Assembly: GCA_002420005.1 (NCBI GenBank)
Contig: DIHE01000109.1
Location: forward strand, 1-46,027
DNA length: 46,027 bases
Source of the DNA: Holophagales bacterium UBA5704
Lineage (GTDB): Bacteria > Acidobacteriota > Thermoanaerobaculia > Multivoradales > UBA5704
Direction of reading: 5' to 3'
Shown here: positions 32,159 to 40,752 of the stretch, piece after piece
How positions within the stretch are numbered: the stretch's first letter is position 1
How the letters are laid out: each line of letters begins with the position of its first letter
Translations under genes and position numbers: made by a program
The notes under the pieces: generated by a model
The model's database searches: none
Seen by the model: the letters and a program-made list of their open reading frames with translations, nothing else
What the model was told of the DNA's origin: nothing

Positions 32159-33841
32159 ATGAAGCTACGCAGACTGTTGATCGAGAACTTCCGTGGGTTC
32201 CGGCGCCTCGAGCTCGACCTCACCGATACGACCGTCCTGATCGGGGAGAACAACTCGGGCAAGACCGCCGTCCTCGACGCCTTGCGGCTCTGCCTGCGCG
32301 ACTTGACTTCACGTCGGCGGGTGGTTTTCGAGCCCTACGACTTCCATCTCAGAGACGGCAGCGCTGAGCCTGCGGCGGCGGAGCCGATCCGCCTCGAGCT
32401 GACGTTCGCAGAGGATCGGGCGGGAGATTGGGGAGATCCGCTCACGGGCAGACTCTTGCGGCTCGGCATCCTCCAGGCTGACCCCGAAGACGGCCGGGGC
32501 CGCGTGATTTTTCGTGTCACGTGCGCCTATGATTCTGCCGCGCGCGATCTCAAGAACGATTGGGCCTTCCTCAACTTGGATGGCAACGTGCTCCAGAATG
32601 TACCGGACACAGCGTTGCCGGCCCTGAAGGCGGAAGTTTCGTACTTCTACCTCTCGGCCCTGCGGGATGCAGCGAAGAACTTCGATGCAAAGGGCCAGTA
32701 CTGGCGGCCGTTCTTGCAGGACAGCCAGCTTGCCCCGGAAAAAAGGGCCGAAATTGAAGGAAGGCTTCGTGATCTCAACGACCTTGTTGTGCAGTCCCAT
32801 GGCAGCTTCGAGCAGGCGAAGCAACGGCTGAAACGTCTGCAGGAGGTCGTTCCCTTGGCGCCTCGGGACGTGGTCTCCATTGAGGCGGTACCTGGCCGGC
32901 TGTTCGACATGTTGGCCAAGGCGCAGGTCAATTTGGGTACCAGCACCGGTGTGCAGGTCCCTGTGGGGCGGCATGGGGAGGGTACCCAGAGCCTCGCTGT
33001 TCTCATGCTGTTCTCAGCCTTTCTGGAAGCTTGGCCGAGCGCCTCGCCGATCATCGGGCTGGAGGAGCCGGAGGCGCACCTTCATCCTTCGGCCGTTCGG
33101 GCGCTCTGGGAGCTCCTGGAGGGCATCTCCGGCCAGAAGCTCATCTCGACACACAGCGGGGATCTGCTCTCCGAGGTGGACATTCACAGCGTCTGCCGGC
33201 TGGCCCGAACCGCCTCCGGAGTGATTGCCCGAAGAGTTCCGGAGGGGCTGCTGGATGGAGAGGAGGCTCGCAAGCTGAGCCACCATATACGGAGGGCTCG
33301 GGGCGAGCTCCTCTTCGCTCGCAGTTGGCTCCTCGTGGAGGGGGAGTCCGAGGCCTGGGTGTATCCGGCGGCGGCCAAGGCTCTGGGGATCGGCCTGCAC
33401 CGGGAGGGTGTGCGTGTCGTTGAATACAGTCAGTCAGATCTGGGCCTCCTCATCAAAGTTGCCGACGCTCTCGGAATTCCTTGGTACTGTGTCCTTGACG
33501 ATGACTCGGGGCGGGCGAAATACGAATCTTCCTTGAAGACCCAGCCTGCGGATCGCTACGCCTTGCCATACCGCAATCTTGAGACCCACCTTCTCGAAAG
33601 TGGCTTCGCTGGCTCCTATGAGCCGCTCATGCCGTCGCAGAACCGGGCCAAGATCGGGAAGGCCCCGGGTGAGCCAGGCTATTGGGTGGAGTACGCTGAC
33701 AATCTGCCTCCCAGGGCCAAGACGCGGGCCGCCGCCGCCGTTGCGGCAGACATCCAGGCGAGAGGAAAGACCTGCGTGACCCCTGCATTGAAGGCTGCCG
33801 TCGAGAAGGCCGTCGCATTGGCCGCAGGAGAGTCGACTTGA
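32159..33841 (+). CDS. gajA: OLD-family ATPase/TOPRIM nuclease, Gabija GajA-like
   Basis: The product is 560 residues, near the usual size of GajA. It opens MKLRRLLIENFRGFRRLELD with Walker A GENNSGKT at 29-36. The ABC-type signature region and Walker B follow (GTQSLAVLMLFSAF, then IIGLEEPEAHLHPSAV), and the D-loop/switch His is in ISTHSGDLLSEVD. The C-terminal TOPRIM domain shows LLVEGESEAWV (E394, E396) and VLDDDSGR (D447-D449), the acidic residues that hold catalytic metal. The start was chosen at ATG 32159 where homology begins. Coupled to a UvrD-like helicase, this is the class 2 OLD arrangement of the Gabija anti-phage system, in which GajA nicks DNA when nucleotides are depleted. GC (34/60 at 32641-32700) is below that of the flanking genes. 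Confidence 0.88.
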   Translation: MKLRRLLIENFRGFRRLELDLTDTTVLIGENNSGKTAVLDALRLCLRDLTSRRRVVFEPYDFHLRDGSAEPAAAEPIRLELTFAEDRAGDWGDPLTGRLLRLGILQADPEDGRGRVIFRVTCAYDSAARDLKNDWAFLNLDGNVLQNVPDTALPALKAEVSYFYLSALRDAAKNFDAKGQYWRPFLQDSQLAPEKRAEIEGRLRDLNDLVVQSHGSFEQAKQRLKRLQEVVPLAPRDVVSIEAVPGRLFDMLAKAQVNLGTSTGVQVPVGRHGEGTQSLAVLMLFSAFLEAWPSASPIIGLEEPEAHLHPSAVRALWELLEGISGQKLISTHSGDLLSEVDIHSVCRLARTASGVIARRVPEGLLDGEEARKLSHHIRRARGELLFARSWLLVEGESEAWVYPAAAKALGIGLHREGVRVVEYSQSDLGLLIKVADALGIPWYCVLDDDSGRAKYESSLKTQPADRYALPYRNLETHLLESGFAGSYEPLMPSQNRAKIGKAPGEPGYWVEYADNLPPRAKTRAAAAVAADIQARGKTCVTPALKAAVEKAVALAAGEST

Positions 33842-35712
33842 ATCTCGAAGGCCTCAACGAGAACCAACGCAAGGCGGTTCTCTGGAATGAGGGCCCCTTG
33901 CTCGTTCTGGCGGGTCCGGGTTCGGGAAAGACGCGGGTGCTCACGCTCCGGGTTGCGCGGCTGCTTCAGGAAAGAGAGGATCTCGCCGTCCTGGCGCTTA
34001 CGTTCACGAACAAGGCCGCCGCCGAGATGCGCGAACGGGTGGACCATCTGCTCGGAAGACGAGCTGATCGCGCCCATCTCTGTACGTTCCACTCCTTTGC
34101 CACCGACGTCTTGCGCCAACACGGCAGCCACCTCGGCATCCGGCCCGACTTCACTCTGCTCACGTTGGAGGACGACCGGGTAGCCATTCTGGCGCCGCTG
34201 GCCGAGGGGCTCGAGAGGGAGGGTCATTCACCTCCCGCCGACCGCAAGAACCTCCTCAGCATACTCGACCACTTGTTTGCCGAGGCCTATGACGGGGCCG
34301 ACGAGACACCGTCGCTGGTGCAGACCCCACCCTGGGTCCCAACGCTCTTTTCTCGCTACTGTCAGGCCCTCGTCGGGGCAAATCGGCTGGATTTCGGCAC
34401 GCTGCTGCACTTCGCCCGCAAGCTCCTCAAGGAGAAACCGGGGGTGGCACGGGTACTGCGGCTCGCGTGGCCCTACGTCTGCGTGGACGAATTCCAGGAT
34501 ACCAACAAAGCCCAGTACGAGCTGCTGCGCCTGCTCGTCGGCGCGGGCCGGCCGAACCTGTTCGTGGTCGCGGACGACGACCAGATCATCTACCAGTGGA
34601 ACGGAGCCAGCCCGGAGAGGCTCGATGCTTTGCGAGGGGATTTCGAGATAGGTCAGGTGGAGCTCCCGGAGAACTATCGATGTCCGGCGCAGATCATCGA
34701 GATTGCGAACCGGTTGATCGAGCACAACCGGCGGCGCACGGCCGGAAAGAAGCCCCTGGCTGCGGCGCGGCCCCCCGGCTTGGGCGAGGACGTCATCCGG
34801 TTTGCGGAGCTCGCCACTCCCTTTGAAGAGGCGGCTTTCGTGGCCCGCGACCTTCTTGCACGAGGGCTCAGGCCCGGGAGCTGTGCGGTCCTCGCCCGAA
34901 CGGCCAAACTTCTCGAAGGGGCCGCTTCTGCCCTGCAGGTTGCCGGGCTCGAAGCCTATGTGGCGCAGCGGAAGACGGAGTTCAGCTCCCCGGCGGTGTG
35001 CGTCGTGTTCAATGCTCTCCGGCTTGCCAACGCACGCCACGACCGTGATGTCTTGCGGCGGCTGTGTGTTGCCTGGCACGACCTGACCGGAGCACTGCTG
35101 GAGGTTGAGGACGTCGCGGCTGCCGCGGGGCTCGTCGGCGGCGACTTTCTGCGGGCCTGGAGCGATGCGGCTCGAACCGGCGATGTGGATTCGATGGCCG
35201 CAGCTCTCTTGGCGCGGATCCGAGCCGCGCTGGTCGATCGTCTGGATTTTCTGGACTTTGTTGATGGGTTCCTCACGAAAGACTGGAAGGCCTGGAGCCA
35301 ACCCGAGGTGGATGAGGAAGTCAACACCTGGTCCGGTCTGCACCAGGACATCGTGCGGGAGCATGCGCCCGACGACCTGACCCTGAATCTGTACCTCCAG
35401 CAGATGGACCTGGTCTCCAAAGCGCCGAGCCCTCCGCCGGGGGCTATCCGGTGCATGACCGTCCACGGGGCGAAGGGGTTGGAGTTCCAGCACGTCTACC
35501 TGATCGGGATGGCCGAGGAGGTGTTCCCATCCTATCAAGCGGTGAAGAAAGGGCCGGAGAGCCGGGAGATGGAGGAGGAGCGCAGAAACTGCTTTGTCGC
35601 CATCACCCGGGTCCAGGAGACCCTGACCCTCACCCGTGCGCGCGAGTACAACGGCTGGCGCAAGGCCCCCTCTCGGTTCCTTGAAGACATGGGCCTCCCT
35701 GCACAACCCTGA
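33838..35712 (+). CDS. gajB: UvrD/Rep-like superfamily 1 helicase, Gabija GajB-like
   Basis: The TTG at 33838 overlaps the GajA stop (TTGA) and gives 624 residues. SF1A helicase motifs are in order: LNENQRKAVLW (Q motif), GPGSGKT at 26-32 (I), CTFHSF (Ia), VDEFQDTN with D217/E218 (II), DDDQIIYQWNGA (III), LPENYRCPAQI (IV), MTVHGAKGLEFQHVYL near 540 (V) and NCFVAITRVQETLTLTRA near 580 (VI). In Gabija, GajB senses DNA ends and hydrolyses nucleotides, which activates the GajA complex. At 624 residues it is longer than the roughly 500-residue GajB first described, so it may keep more of the UvrD 1B/2B parts. The gene order and overlap make housekeeping UvrD unlikely. Confidence 0.88.
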   Translation: MNLEGLNENQRKAVLWNEGPLLVLAGPGSGKTRVLTLRVARLLQEREDLAVLALTFTNKAAAEMRERVDHLLGRRADRAHLCTFHSFATDVLRQHGSHLGIRPDFTLLTLEDDRVAILAPLAEGLEREGHSPPADRKNLLSILDHLFAEAYDGADETPSLVQTPPWVPTLFSRYCQALVGANRLDFGTLLHFARKLLKEKPGVARVLRLAWPYVCVDEFQDTNKAQYELLRLLVGAGRPNLFVVADDDQIIYQWNGASPERLDALRGDFEIGQVELPENYRCPAQIIEIANRLIEHNRRRTAGKKPLAAARPPGLGEDVIRFAELATPFEEAAFVARDLLARGLRPGSCAVLARTAKLLEGAASALQVAGLEAYVAQRKTEFSSPAVCVVFNALRLANARHDRDVLRRLCVAWHDLTGALLEVEDVAAAAGLVGGDFLRAWSDAARTGDVDSMAAALLARIRAALVDRLDFLDFVDGFLTKDWKAWSQPEVDEEVNTWSGLHQDIVREHAPDDLTLNLYLQQMDLVSKAPSPPPGAIRCMTVHGAKGLEFQHVYLIGMAEEVFPSYQAVKKGPESREMEEERRNCFVAITRVQETLTLTRAREYNGWRKAPSRFLEDMGLPAQP

Positions 35713-35718
35713 TATGCT
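35710..35718 (+). promoter_or_regulatory. Candidate extended -10 promoter for the SDR gene
   Basis: TGATATGCT is the same 9-mer as at 32099-32107, inside the identical 13-bp sequence 35708-35720. It lies about 55 bases before ATG 35773 and overlaps the helicase stop codon. It may be a promoter, or simply the far copy of a repeat flanking the Gabija pair. Confidence 0.35.
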
Positions 35719-35772
35719 CCCCCCTCGGAGCCGTACGGACGGACCGACCGGCCTCAGATCCAGGACTTCCGA

Positions 35773-36477
35773 ATGACGAACGAAATGCGCGGCGTGGCCG
35801 TGGTGAGCGGCGGTGGCAGTGGCATCGGCCGGGAGATCGCCCGGGCGTTGGCCCGGCGCGGGCATCCGCTCGCCTTGCTCGGGAGGCGGCAGGGACCTCT
35901 GGAGGAGACCCTCGCCGGCGGGGAAGGTCTCGTCCTGCCGTGCGACGTGCGCGATGCCGAGGCGGTGGCCACCGCGGCTCGCCAGGTGGAACGGCGGTGG
36001 GGCGCGGCCTCGCTGGTGGTTCCCGCCGCAGGGCTGGCCGCCATCTCTCCCCTCGAAGAGACTTCGCCGGAGCGCTTCCGGGAGCTTCTCGACACCAACC
36101 TGACCGGCGTGTTCCTCCTGCTCCGCGCCCTCCTGCCCGCCATGCGGCGGCAGGGGAGCGGCTGGATCTTCCCGATTCTCTCGACGGCGGCGCAGCGCGG
36201 GTTTCCCGGCTGGTCGGCGTACTGCGCGAGCAAATGGGGCCTTGCCGGCCTGGTCGCCGCCCTGCGCGAGGAACTGCGCGGCTCCGGCGTGCGCCTGACC
36301 GCGCTCTATCCGGGCGCCACGGCGAGCCCGCTGTGGGACGACCTGCCGGGGGAGTGGAATCGCGCCCTGATGGTGCCGCCGCGCGAGGTGGCCCGCGCGG
36401 TCGTGCATGCCCTGGACGCCGACCCGACGACGCTGGTCGAGGAGATTCATCTCGGCCCGGCGGGAGGGGCGCTGTGA
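35773..36477 (+). CDS. Short-chain dehydrogenase/reductase (234 aa)
   Basis: The protein is a classical SDR of normal length. The dinucleotide-binding motif is VSGGGSGIG, then ALLGRR, DVRDAEAV, and a variant of the usual NAG motif, VPAAGLA. The catalytic set is S in LSTAAQ with YCASK (Y and K four apart), followed by YPGATASPLWDD. The R in LLGRR suggests preference for NADPH. The substrate is unknown. High GC (47/60 at 35821-35880) marks the return to chromosomal composition after the Gabija module. Confidence 0.88.
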   Translation: MTNEMRGVAVVSGGGSGIGREIARALARRGHPLALLGRRQGPLEETLAGGEGLVLPCDVRDAEAVATAARQVERRWGAASLVVPAAGLAAISPLEETSPERFRELLDTNLTGVFLLLRALLPAMRRQGSGWIFPILSTAAQRGFPGWSAYCASKWGLAGLVAALREELRGSGVRLTALYPGATASPLWDDLPGEWNRALMVPPREVARAVVHALDADPTTLVEEIHLGPAGGAL

Positions 36478-37187
36478 AGGCGGCGTCTCCCTGGTGGATC
36501 CTGGCGACGCCCTTCCTCCCGGTTCTCGCGCTCGCCCCCGGTGGCCTGTGGCTGCTGCCGCTTCTCGCGCCGCTCACCCTCTACCCGGCCTTCGTGGTGC
36601 GGGTGCGCGACGGGCGGTTCTTCCAGGCCTGGCAGCTCGGGATCGCGTGGGCGGCCCTCCTCTCGGCGGGGATCATCGCCCTGGTGTTCGTCGCACCCGA
36701 GGCGGCGCGGGCCGGCATCTTCCATGGCGAGGCCTACCGCCAGGAGATGTTCGGCTGGATCAACACCGGCGTCGCCCCGGAGAACGACTGGCGCGCCTTC
36801 CTGCCGACCCACGCGCTGCACTTCGCCGTCTTCCTGCTGCTCACCTGGGTGAGCGCCGGCTACCTCGGGCTCGTCCTGGGAGCGGCGCTGCTTGGTTACA
36901 TGAGCTACTTTGTGGGATGCTACGCCGCCGCGAGCGGGCATCCGTTGCTGGGCTCCCTCGCCGCCTGGGTCCCCTGGTCGGTCTTGCGGGTGCTGGCCTA
37001 CGTCCTGGTCGGCACGCTCTTCGCCCGTCCGCTCCTGGTGCGTCGCCTGTGGCCCTTCGACCGGCAGGATCTGACGCTCCTGGCGCTCGCGGCGAGCGGC
37101 CTGGTGGGCGACGTCCTCATCAAGGCCTTCCTCGCCCCCGGCTATGGGGTGTTCCTGCGCCAGATGGCGGGGGGCCTCCTGCCGTGA
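36474..37187 (+). CDS. Multi-pass membrane protein of unknown function (237 aa)
   Basis: GTG 36474 overlaps the SDR stop (GTGA). About six hydrophobic helices are visible: ILATPFLPVLALAPGGLWLLPLL at the start, AWAALLSAGIIALVFVA, ALHFAVFLLLTWVSAGYLGLVLGAALLGY, VPWSVLRVLAYVLVGTLFA and LLALAASGLVGDVLIKAFLA. Between helices two and three is a soluble loop with EAYRQEMFGWINTGVAPENDWR. I recognise no family motif. Coupling to the SDR gene suggests co-expression, perhaps in lipid or envelope metabolism, but that is only inference. Confidence 0.75.
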   Translation: MKAASPWWILATPFLPVLALAPGGLWLLPLLAPLTLYPAFVVRVRDGRFFQAWQLGIAWAALLSAGIIALVFVAPEAARAGIFHGEAYRQEMFGWINTGVAPENDWRAFLPTHALHFAVFLLLTWVSAGYLGLVLGAALLGYMSYFVGCYAAASGHPLLGSLAAWVPWSVLRVLAYVLVGTLFARPLLVRRLWPFDRQDLTLLALAASGLVGDVLIKAFLAPGYGVFLRQMAGGLLP

Positions 37188-37203
37188 TCCGGCCGTCTGG
37201 CCG

Positions 37204-37209
37204 TATACT
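37204..37209 (+). promoter_or_regulatory. Possible -10 element before ribH
   Basis: TATACT, 24 bases before ATG 37234, is a good -10 hexamer in a very GC-rich setting. No convincing -35 is seen at the right distance. It would start the ribH-nusB-leuS-lptE unit. Confidence 0.35.
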
Positions 37210-37233
37210 CTTCGTTCCCGTAAAGGGCTTGCC

Positions 37234-37710
37234 ATGGACAAGATCCGAGACATCAGCGGTGCTTTGACCGGAACCGGCCGCCGGTTCGCGGTCGTCGCCG
37301 CCCGCTTCAACGCCCGCATCGGCGACCAGCTCGTGGCCGGAGCCCTGGAGTGCCTCACGCGGCACGGAGTCGACCCCGCGTCGATCCTGGTCGTGCGGGT
37401 GCCCGGCGCCTGGGAGATCCCGCAGGCCGCCGAGGAGATCGCCGCCGCGGGCCAGGTCGACGGCCTGGTGGCCCTGGGCGTGGTCATCCGCGGCGAGACG
37501 CCGCACTTCGACTACATCTGCTCCGCCTGCACCCAGGGGCTCGCGCGGCTCGCCGAACGCCACCGCCTGCCGGTCGGGCTCGGCGTGCTGACCTGCGACA
37601 CCTCCGACCAGGCGGCCGAGCGGGCCGGCGGCAAGGCCGGCAACAAGGGATGGGAGGCGGCTCAGGCGGCGCTCGAAATGGCGGACCTGTTCAGCCGTCT
37701 GCGGGCCTGA
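37234..37710 (+). CDS. ribH: 6,7-dimethyl-8-ribityllumazine synthase
   Basis: This enzyme joins 5-amino-6-ribitylaminouracil with dihydroxybutanone phosphate in the penultimate step of riboflavin synthesis. At 158 residues it is of standard length. Key signs are VVAARFNARIGDQLV, the substrate-binding PGAWEIPQAAEEIA, GVVIRGETPHFDYI (with the catalytic His) and the end GVLTCDTSDQAAERAGGKAGNKGWEAA. ATG 37234 is the first codon after the candidate -10 and suits the family start. It leads into nusB after nine bases, the common ribH-nusB pairing. Confidence 0.95.
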   Translation: MDKIRDISGALTGTGRRFAVVAARFNARIGDQLVAGALECLTRHGVDPASILVVRVPGAWEIPQAAEEIAAAGQVDGLVALGVVIRGETPHFDYICSACTQGLARLAERHRLPVGLGVLTCDTSDQAAERAGGKAGNKGWEAAQAALEMADLFSRLRA

Positions 37711-37719
37711 GGCGACGCG

Positions 37720-38208
37720 ATGACGGCAGGAAAACGGCGCACCGCCCGCGAGATGGCGGTTCAGATGCTCTACCAAAGCGACCTGGGGGGGAGCGCGTTG
37801 CCCCACGTCTTCGCGACGTTCGACCTGACCGAGTACCTCGCCAAAAGGGAACCGGTGGCCGACGAGGAACGGGAGGAAGGCGATCGCGGCCGCAAGCGGG
37901 TCGACGATGCCTTCGCCTACGCCAAGGAGCTCGTCGTCGGCACCCTCGAAAACCAGGAGAAGATCGACGCCCTGATCCGCACGCAGGCGGACAACTGGCG
38001 CCTGGAGCGGATGCCGCCGGTGGACCGCAACATCCTGCGTCTGGCAATCTACGAGATGATGTTCGAGAGAGACACGCCGAAGCTCGTGGTGCTCGACGAA
38101 GCCATCGAGCTGGCGAAGAAGTTCGGGTCCGAGCAGTCGGGGCGTTTCGTCAACGGTCTCCTCGATGGCCTTCTGAAACAGCACACCTTCCCGGGAACCC
38201 TCAAGTAG
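37720..38208 (+). CDS. nusB: Transcription antitermination factor NusB
   Basis: NusB binds boxA RNA with NusE/S10 and promotes rRNA antitermination. The 162-residue product starts with the basic TAGKRRTAREMAVQMLYQSDL and ends with VDRNILRLAIYEMM, VLDEAIELAKKFGSEQSGRFVNGLLDGL, both characteristic. A charged insert, EPVADEEREEGDRGRKRVDD, lies in the first third, lengthening it beyond the E. coli protein (139 aa). It is nine bases after ribH and 66 before leuS. Confidence 0.93.
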   Translation: MTAGKRRTAREMAVQMLYQSDLGGSALPHVFATFDLTEYLAKREPVADEEREEGDRGRKRVDDAFAYAKELVVGTLENQEKIDALIRTQADNWRLERMPPVDRNILRLAIYEMMFERDTPKLVVLDEAIELAKKFGSEQSGRFVNGLLDGLLKQHTFPGTLK

Positions 38209-38274
38209 CCGGATCCCGGGGCCTGAGCGTCCCGGCGTCGCGAACGAAGTCCCGCCGTGGGGAGCGGAGAAGCG

Positions 38275-40752
38275 ATGAGCAGTCAATACGAGCCCAAGGC
38301 GATCGAGGCCAAGTGGCAGGACCGCTGGGAACGCCAGCGCGCCGCCGAGGTCGACCTGCGCCATGCCCGCAGCAAGTACTACATGCTGATGATGTTTCCC
38401 TATCCGTCGGGAGACCGTCTGCACGTCGGCCACGGGCGCAACTACATCCTCGGCGACGCCCTGTTCCGCTATCTCCGGATGAACGGCAAGAAGGCGCTCA
38501 ACCCGATGGGCTGGGACGCCTTCGGCCTGCCGGCGGAGAACGCCGCCATCCAGCGGGGCGTCCCGCCGCGCGACTGGACGTTCGCCAACATCAAGGTGAT
38601 GAAGGAGCAGTTCCGGCGCTGGGGCATCCTCTTCGACTGGACCAAGGAGATCGCCTCCTGCACCCCGGAGTACTACCGCTGGAACCAGTGGCTGTTCCTC
38701 CGCCTGTTCGAGAAGGGGCTGGCCTACAAGCGGGAAGCCCCGGTCAACTGGTGCCCGAACGACCAGACCGTGCTCGCCAACGAGCAGGTGGTGGACGGCG
38801 CCTGTGAACGCTGCGGTACGCCGGTGGTGCAGCGCGACCTGGAACAGTGGTTCTTCCGCATCACCGACTACGCCGACCGGCTGCTCGAAGGTCTCGACAC
38901 CCTGCCCGGGTGGCCCGAGAAAGTCAAGCTGATGCAGCGCAACTGGATCGGGCGATCCGAAGGGGCGGAGATCGACTTCCAGATTCCGACGCTCCAGCAG
39001 GCGGTGACCGTCTTCACCACCCGCCCGGACACGGTGCATGGCGCCACCTTCCTCGTGCTCGCCCCCGAGCATCCGCTGGTCGCCCGCCTCATCGCGCGCC
39101 ACCCGCGCCGCGCCGTGCTGGAGGGCTGGATCGACTACGTGCGCAACCAGCCCCGCATCCAGCGCGAAGGGGAGACCGGCACGAAGGACGGTCGCGACAC
39201 CGGGGCCAAGGCGATCAACCCGGCCACCGGCGAGCGCATCCCGATCTGGATCGCCAACTACGTGCTCCCCGACTACGGCACCGGGGCGATCATGGCCGTG
39301 CCGGCGCACGACGCCCGCGACCTCGCCTTCGCCCGCCAGGAAGGGCTGGCGGTGCGCCTCGTCTACCATCCCGAGGGCGCGGAGGTCGATCCGGCGAAGC
39401 TGACCGAGCCGATCCTGCACGAAGGGGTGATCCGCAACGCGGAGCCGTTCGACGGCCTCGCGAGCGGCCCGGAGACGATCCGCCGGTTCATCGCCTGGCT
39501 GGAGGAGAAGGGCGCCGGGCGGGGCAAGGTCGGCTACCGCCTGCGCGACTGGCTGATCTCGCGCCAGCGCTATTGGGGCACCCCGATTCCGATCGTCTAC
39601 TGCGAGGCGTGCGGCACCGTGCCCGTGCCGGAGGACCGGCTTCCGGTGGAGCTCCCCCTCGACGTCGAATTCACCGGCCGCGAAGGCAACCCGCTGTCGC
39701 GCCACGCGGGTTTCGTCGAGACGCAGTGTCCGCGCTGCGGCAAGCCGGCCCGCCGCGAGACGGACACCATGGACACCTTCGTGGACAGCTCCTGGTACTA
39801 CCTGCGCTACCTCTCACCGCGCGACGGCACGCGGATGTTCGATCCCGAGCTGGCGGAGAAGTGGGGACCGGTCGACCAGTACATCGGCGGCGTCGAGCAC
39901 GCCATCCTGCATCTTCTGTACGCCCGTTTCATCTGCCGCGTGCTCCACGACTTCGGCCTGGTGGGCTTCGAGGAGCCGTTCCAGAACCTGTTCAACCAGG
40001 GCATGATCACCCGCTTCTCCAAAAAGTCGGGGCGGATCGAGAAGATGTCGAAGTCGAAGGGGAACACCGTCTCCCCGGACGAGCTGATCGACCAGATGGG
40101 GGCCGACACCGAGAGGGTCTACACTCTGTTCATCGGCCCGCCGGAGAAGGAGGCGGAGTGGAGCGACGAGGCGGTCAGCGGTGCCTGGCGCTTCTTGCAG
40201 CGCGTCTGGCGGATCGGGGAGAAGCTCTCCGAGACGTCGCCCATCGCGCCGGCGGACGCGGCTCTGGAGCGCGAGCGCCATGCGACGATCCAGCGGGTGA
40301 CGCACAGCTACGAGCGTTTCCACTTCAACGTCGCCGTGGCGGCGCTGATGGAGCTGTCCAATGCCTTGTCGCGGGCGATCGAGGAGAAGACGGCCTCGCG
40401 GCTGGTCTGTGAGCAGACGTTCGACACGTTGTTGCAGCTCCTGCATCCGATGGCGCCGCACCTGACCGCGGAGCTGTGGGAAAGGCGGGACCACGTGGAG
40501 GACATTCTCGACACGGACTGGCCCCAATACGACGAGGCGAAGCTGCGCCGTGCCCGCCTCGAGCTGGTCGTGCAGGTGGACGGCAAGCTGCGCGACCGGG
40601 TGGAGGTCGACGCCGCGGCGACCGACAAAGAGATCCGCGAAGCCGCCCTGGAGAGCCCGAAGGTGCGGGAGCATCTGGGGGGACGCGACATTGCCAAGGC
40701 CGTGGTGGTCCCCGGCCGTTTGATCAATCTGGTGACCCGGAGGTCCGCATGA
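38275..40752 (+). CDS. leuS: Leucyl-tRNA synthetase
   Basis: The product is 825 residues, full-length for a bacterial LeuRS. The start ATG 38275 has GGAGCGGAGA just upstream; a GTG 18 bases earlier has less support. Class I signature motifs are HVGH (50-53) and KMSKS (590-594). The editing (CP1) domain is present, with TRPDTVHGATFLVLAPEHPLV and GTGAIMAVPAHDARD. Zinc-type cysteine pairs occur in CERCGTPVV and CEACGTVPVP. The C-terminal domain ends VVVPGRLINLV, as in other LeuRS. lptE starts on its stop codon. Confidence 0.97.
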   Translation: MSSQYEPKAIEAKWQDRWERQRAAEVDLRHARSKYYMLMMFPYPSGDRLHVGHGRNYILGDALFRYLRMNGKKALNPMGWDAFGLPAENAAIQRGVPPRDWTFANIKVMKEQFRRWGILFDWTKEIASCTPEYYRWNQWLFLRLFEKGLAYKREAPVNWCPNDQTVLANEQVVDGACERCGTPVVQRDLEQWFFRITDYADRLLEGLDTLPGWPEKVKLMQRNWIGRSEGAEIDFQIPTLQQAVTVFTTRPDTVHGATFLVLAPEHPLVARLIARHPRRAVLEGWIDYVRNQPRIQREGETGTKDGRDTGAKAINPATGERIPIWIANYVLPDYGTGAIMAVPAHDARDLAFARQEGLAVRLVYHPEGAEVDPAKLTEPILHEGVIRNAEPFDGLASGPETIRRFIAWLEEKGAGRGKVGYRLRDWLISRQRYWGTPIPIVYCEACGTVPVPEDRLPVELPLDVEFTGREGNPLSRHAGFVETQCPRCGKPARRETDTMDTFVDSSWYYLRYLSPRDGTRMFDPELAEKWGPVDQYIGGVEHAILHLLYARFICRVLHDFGLVGFEEPFQNLFNQGMITRFSKKSGRIEKMSKSKGNTVSPDELIDQMGADTERVYTLFIGPPEKEAEWSDEAVSGAWRFLQRVWRIGEKLSETSPIAPADAALERERHATIQRVTHSYERFHFNVAVAALMELSNALSRAIEEKTASRLVCEQTFDTLLQLLHPMAPHLTAELWERRDHVEDILDTDWPQYDEAKLRRARLELVVQVDGKLRDRVEVDAAATDKEIREAALESPKVREHLGGRDIAKAVVVPGRLINLVTRRSA

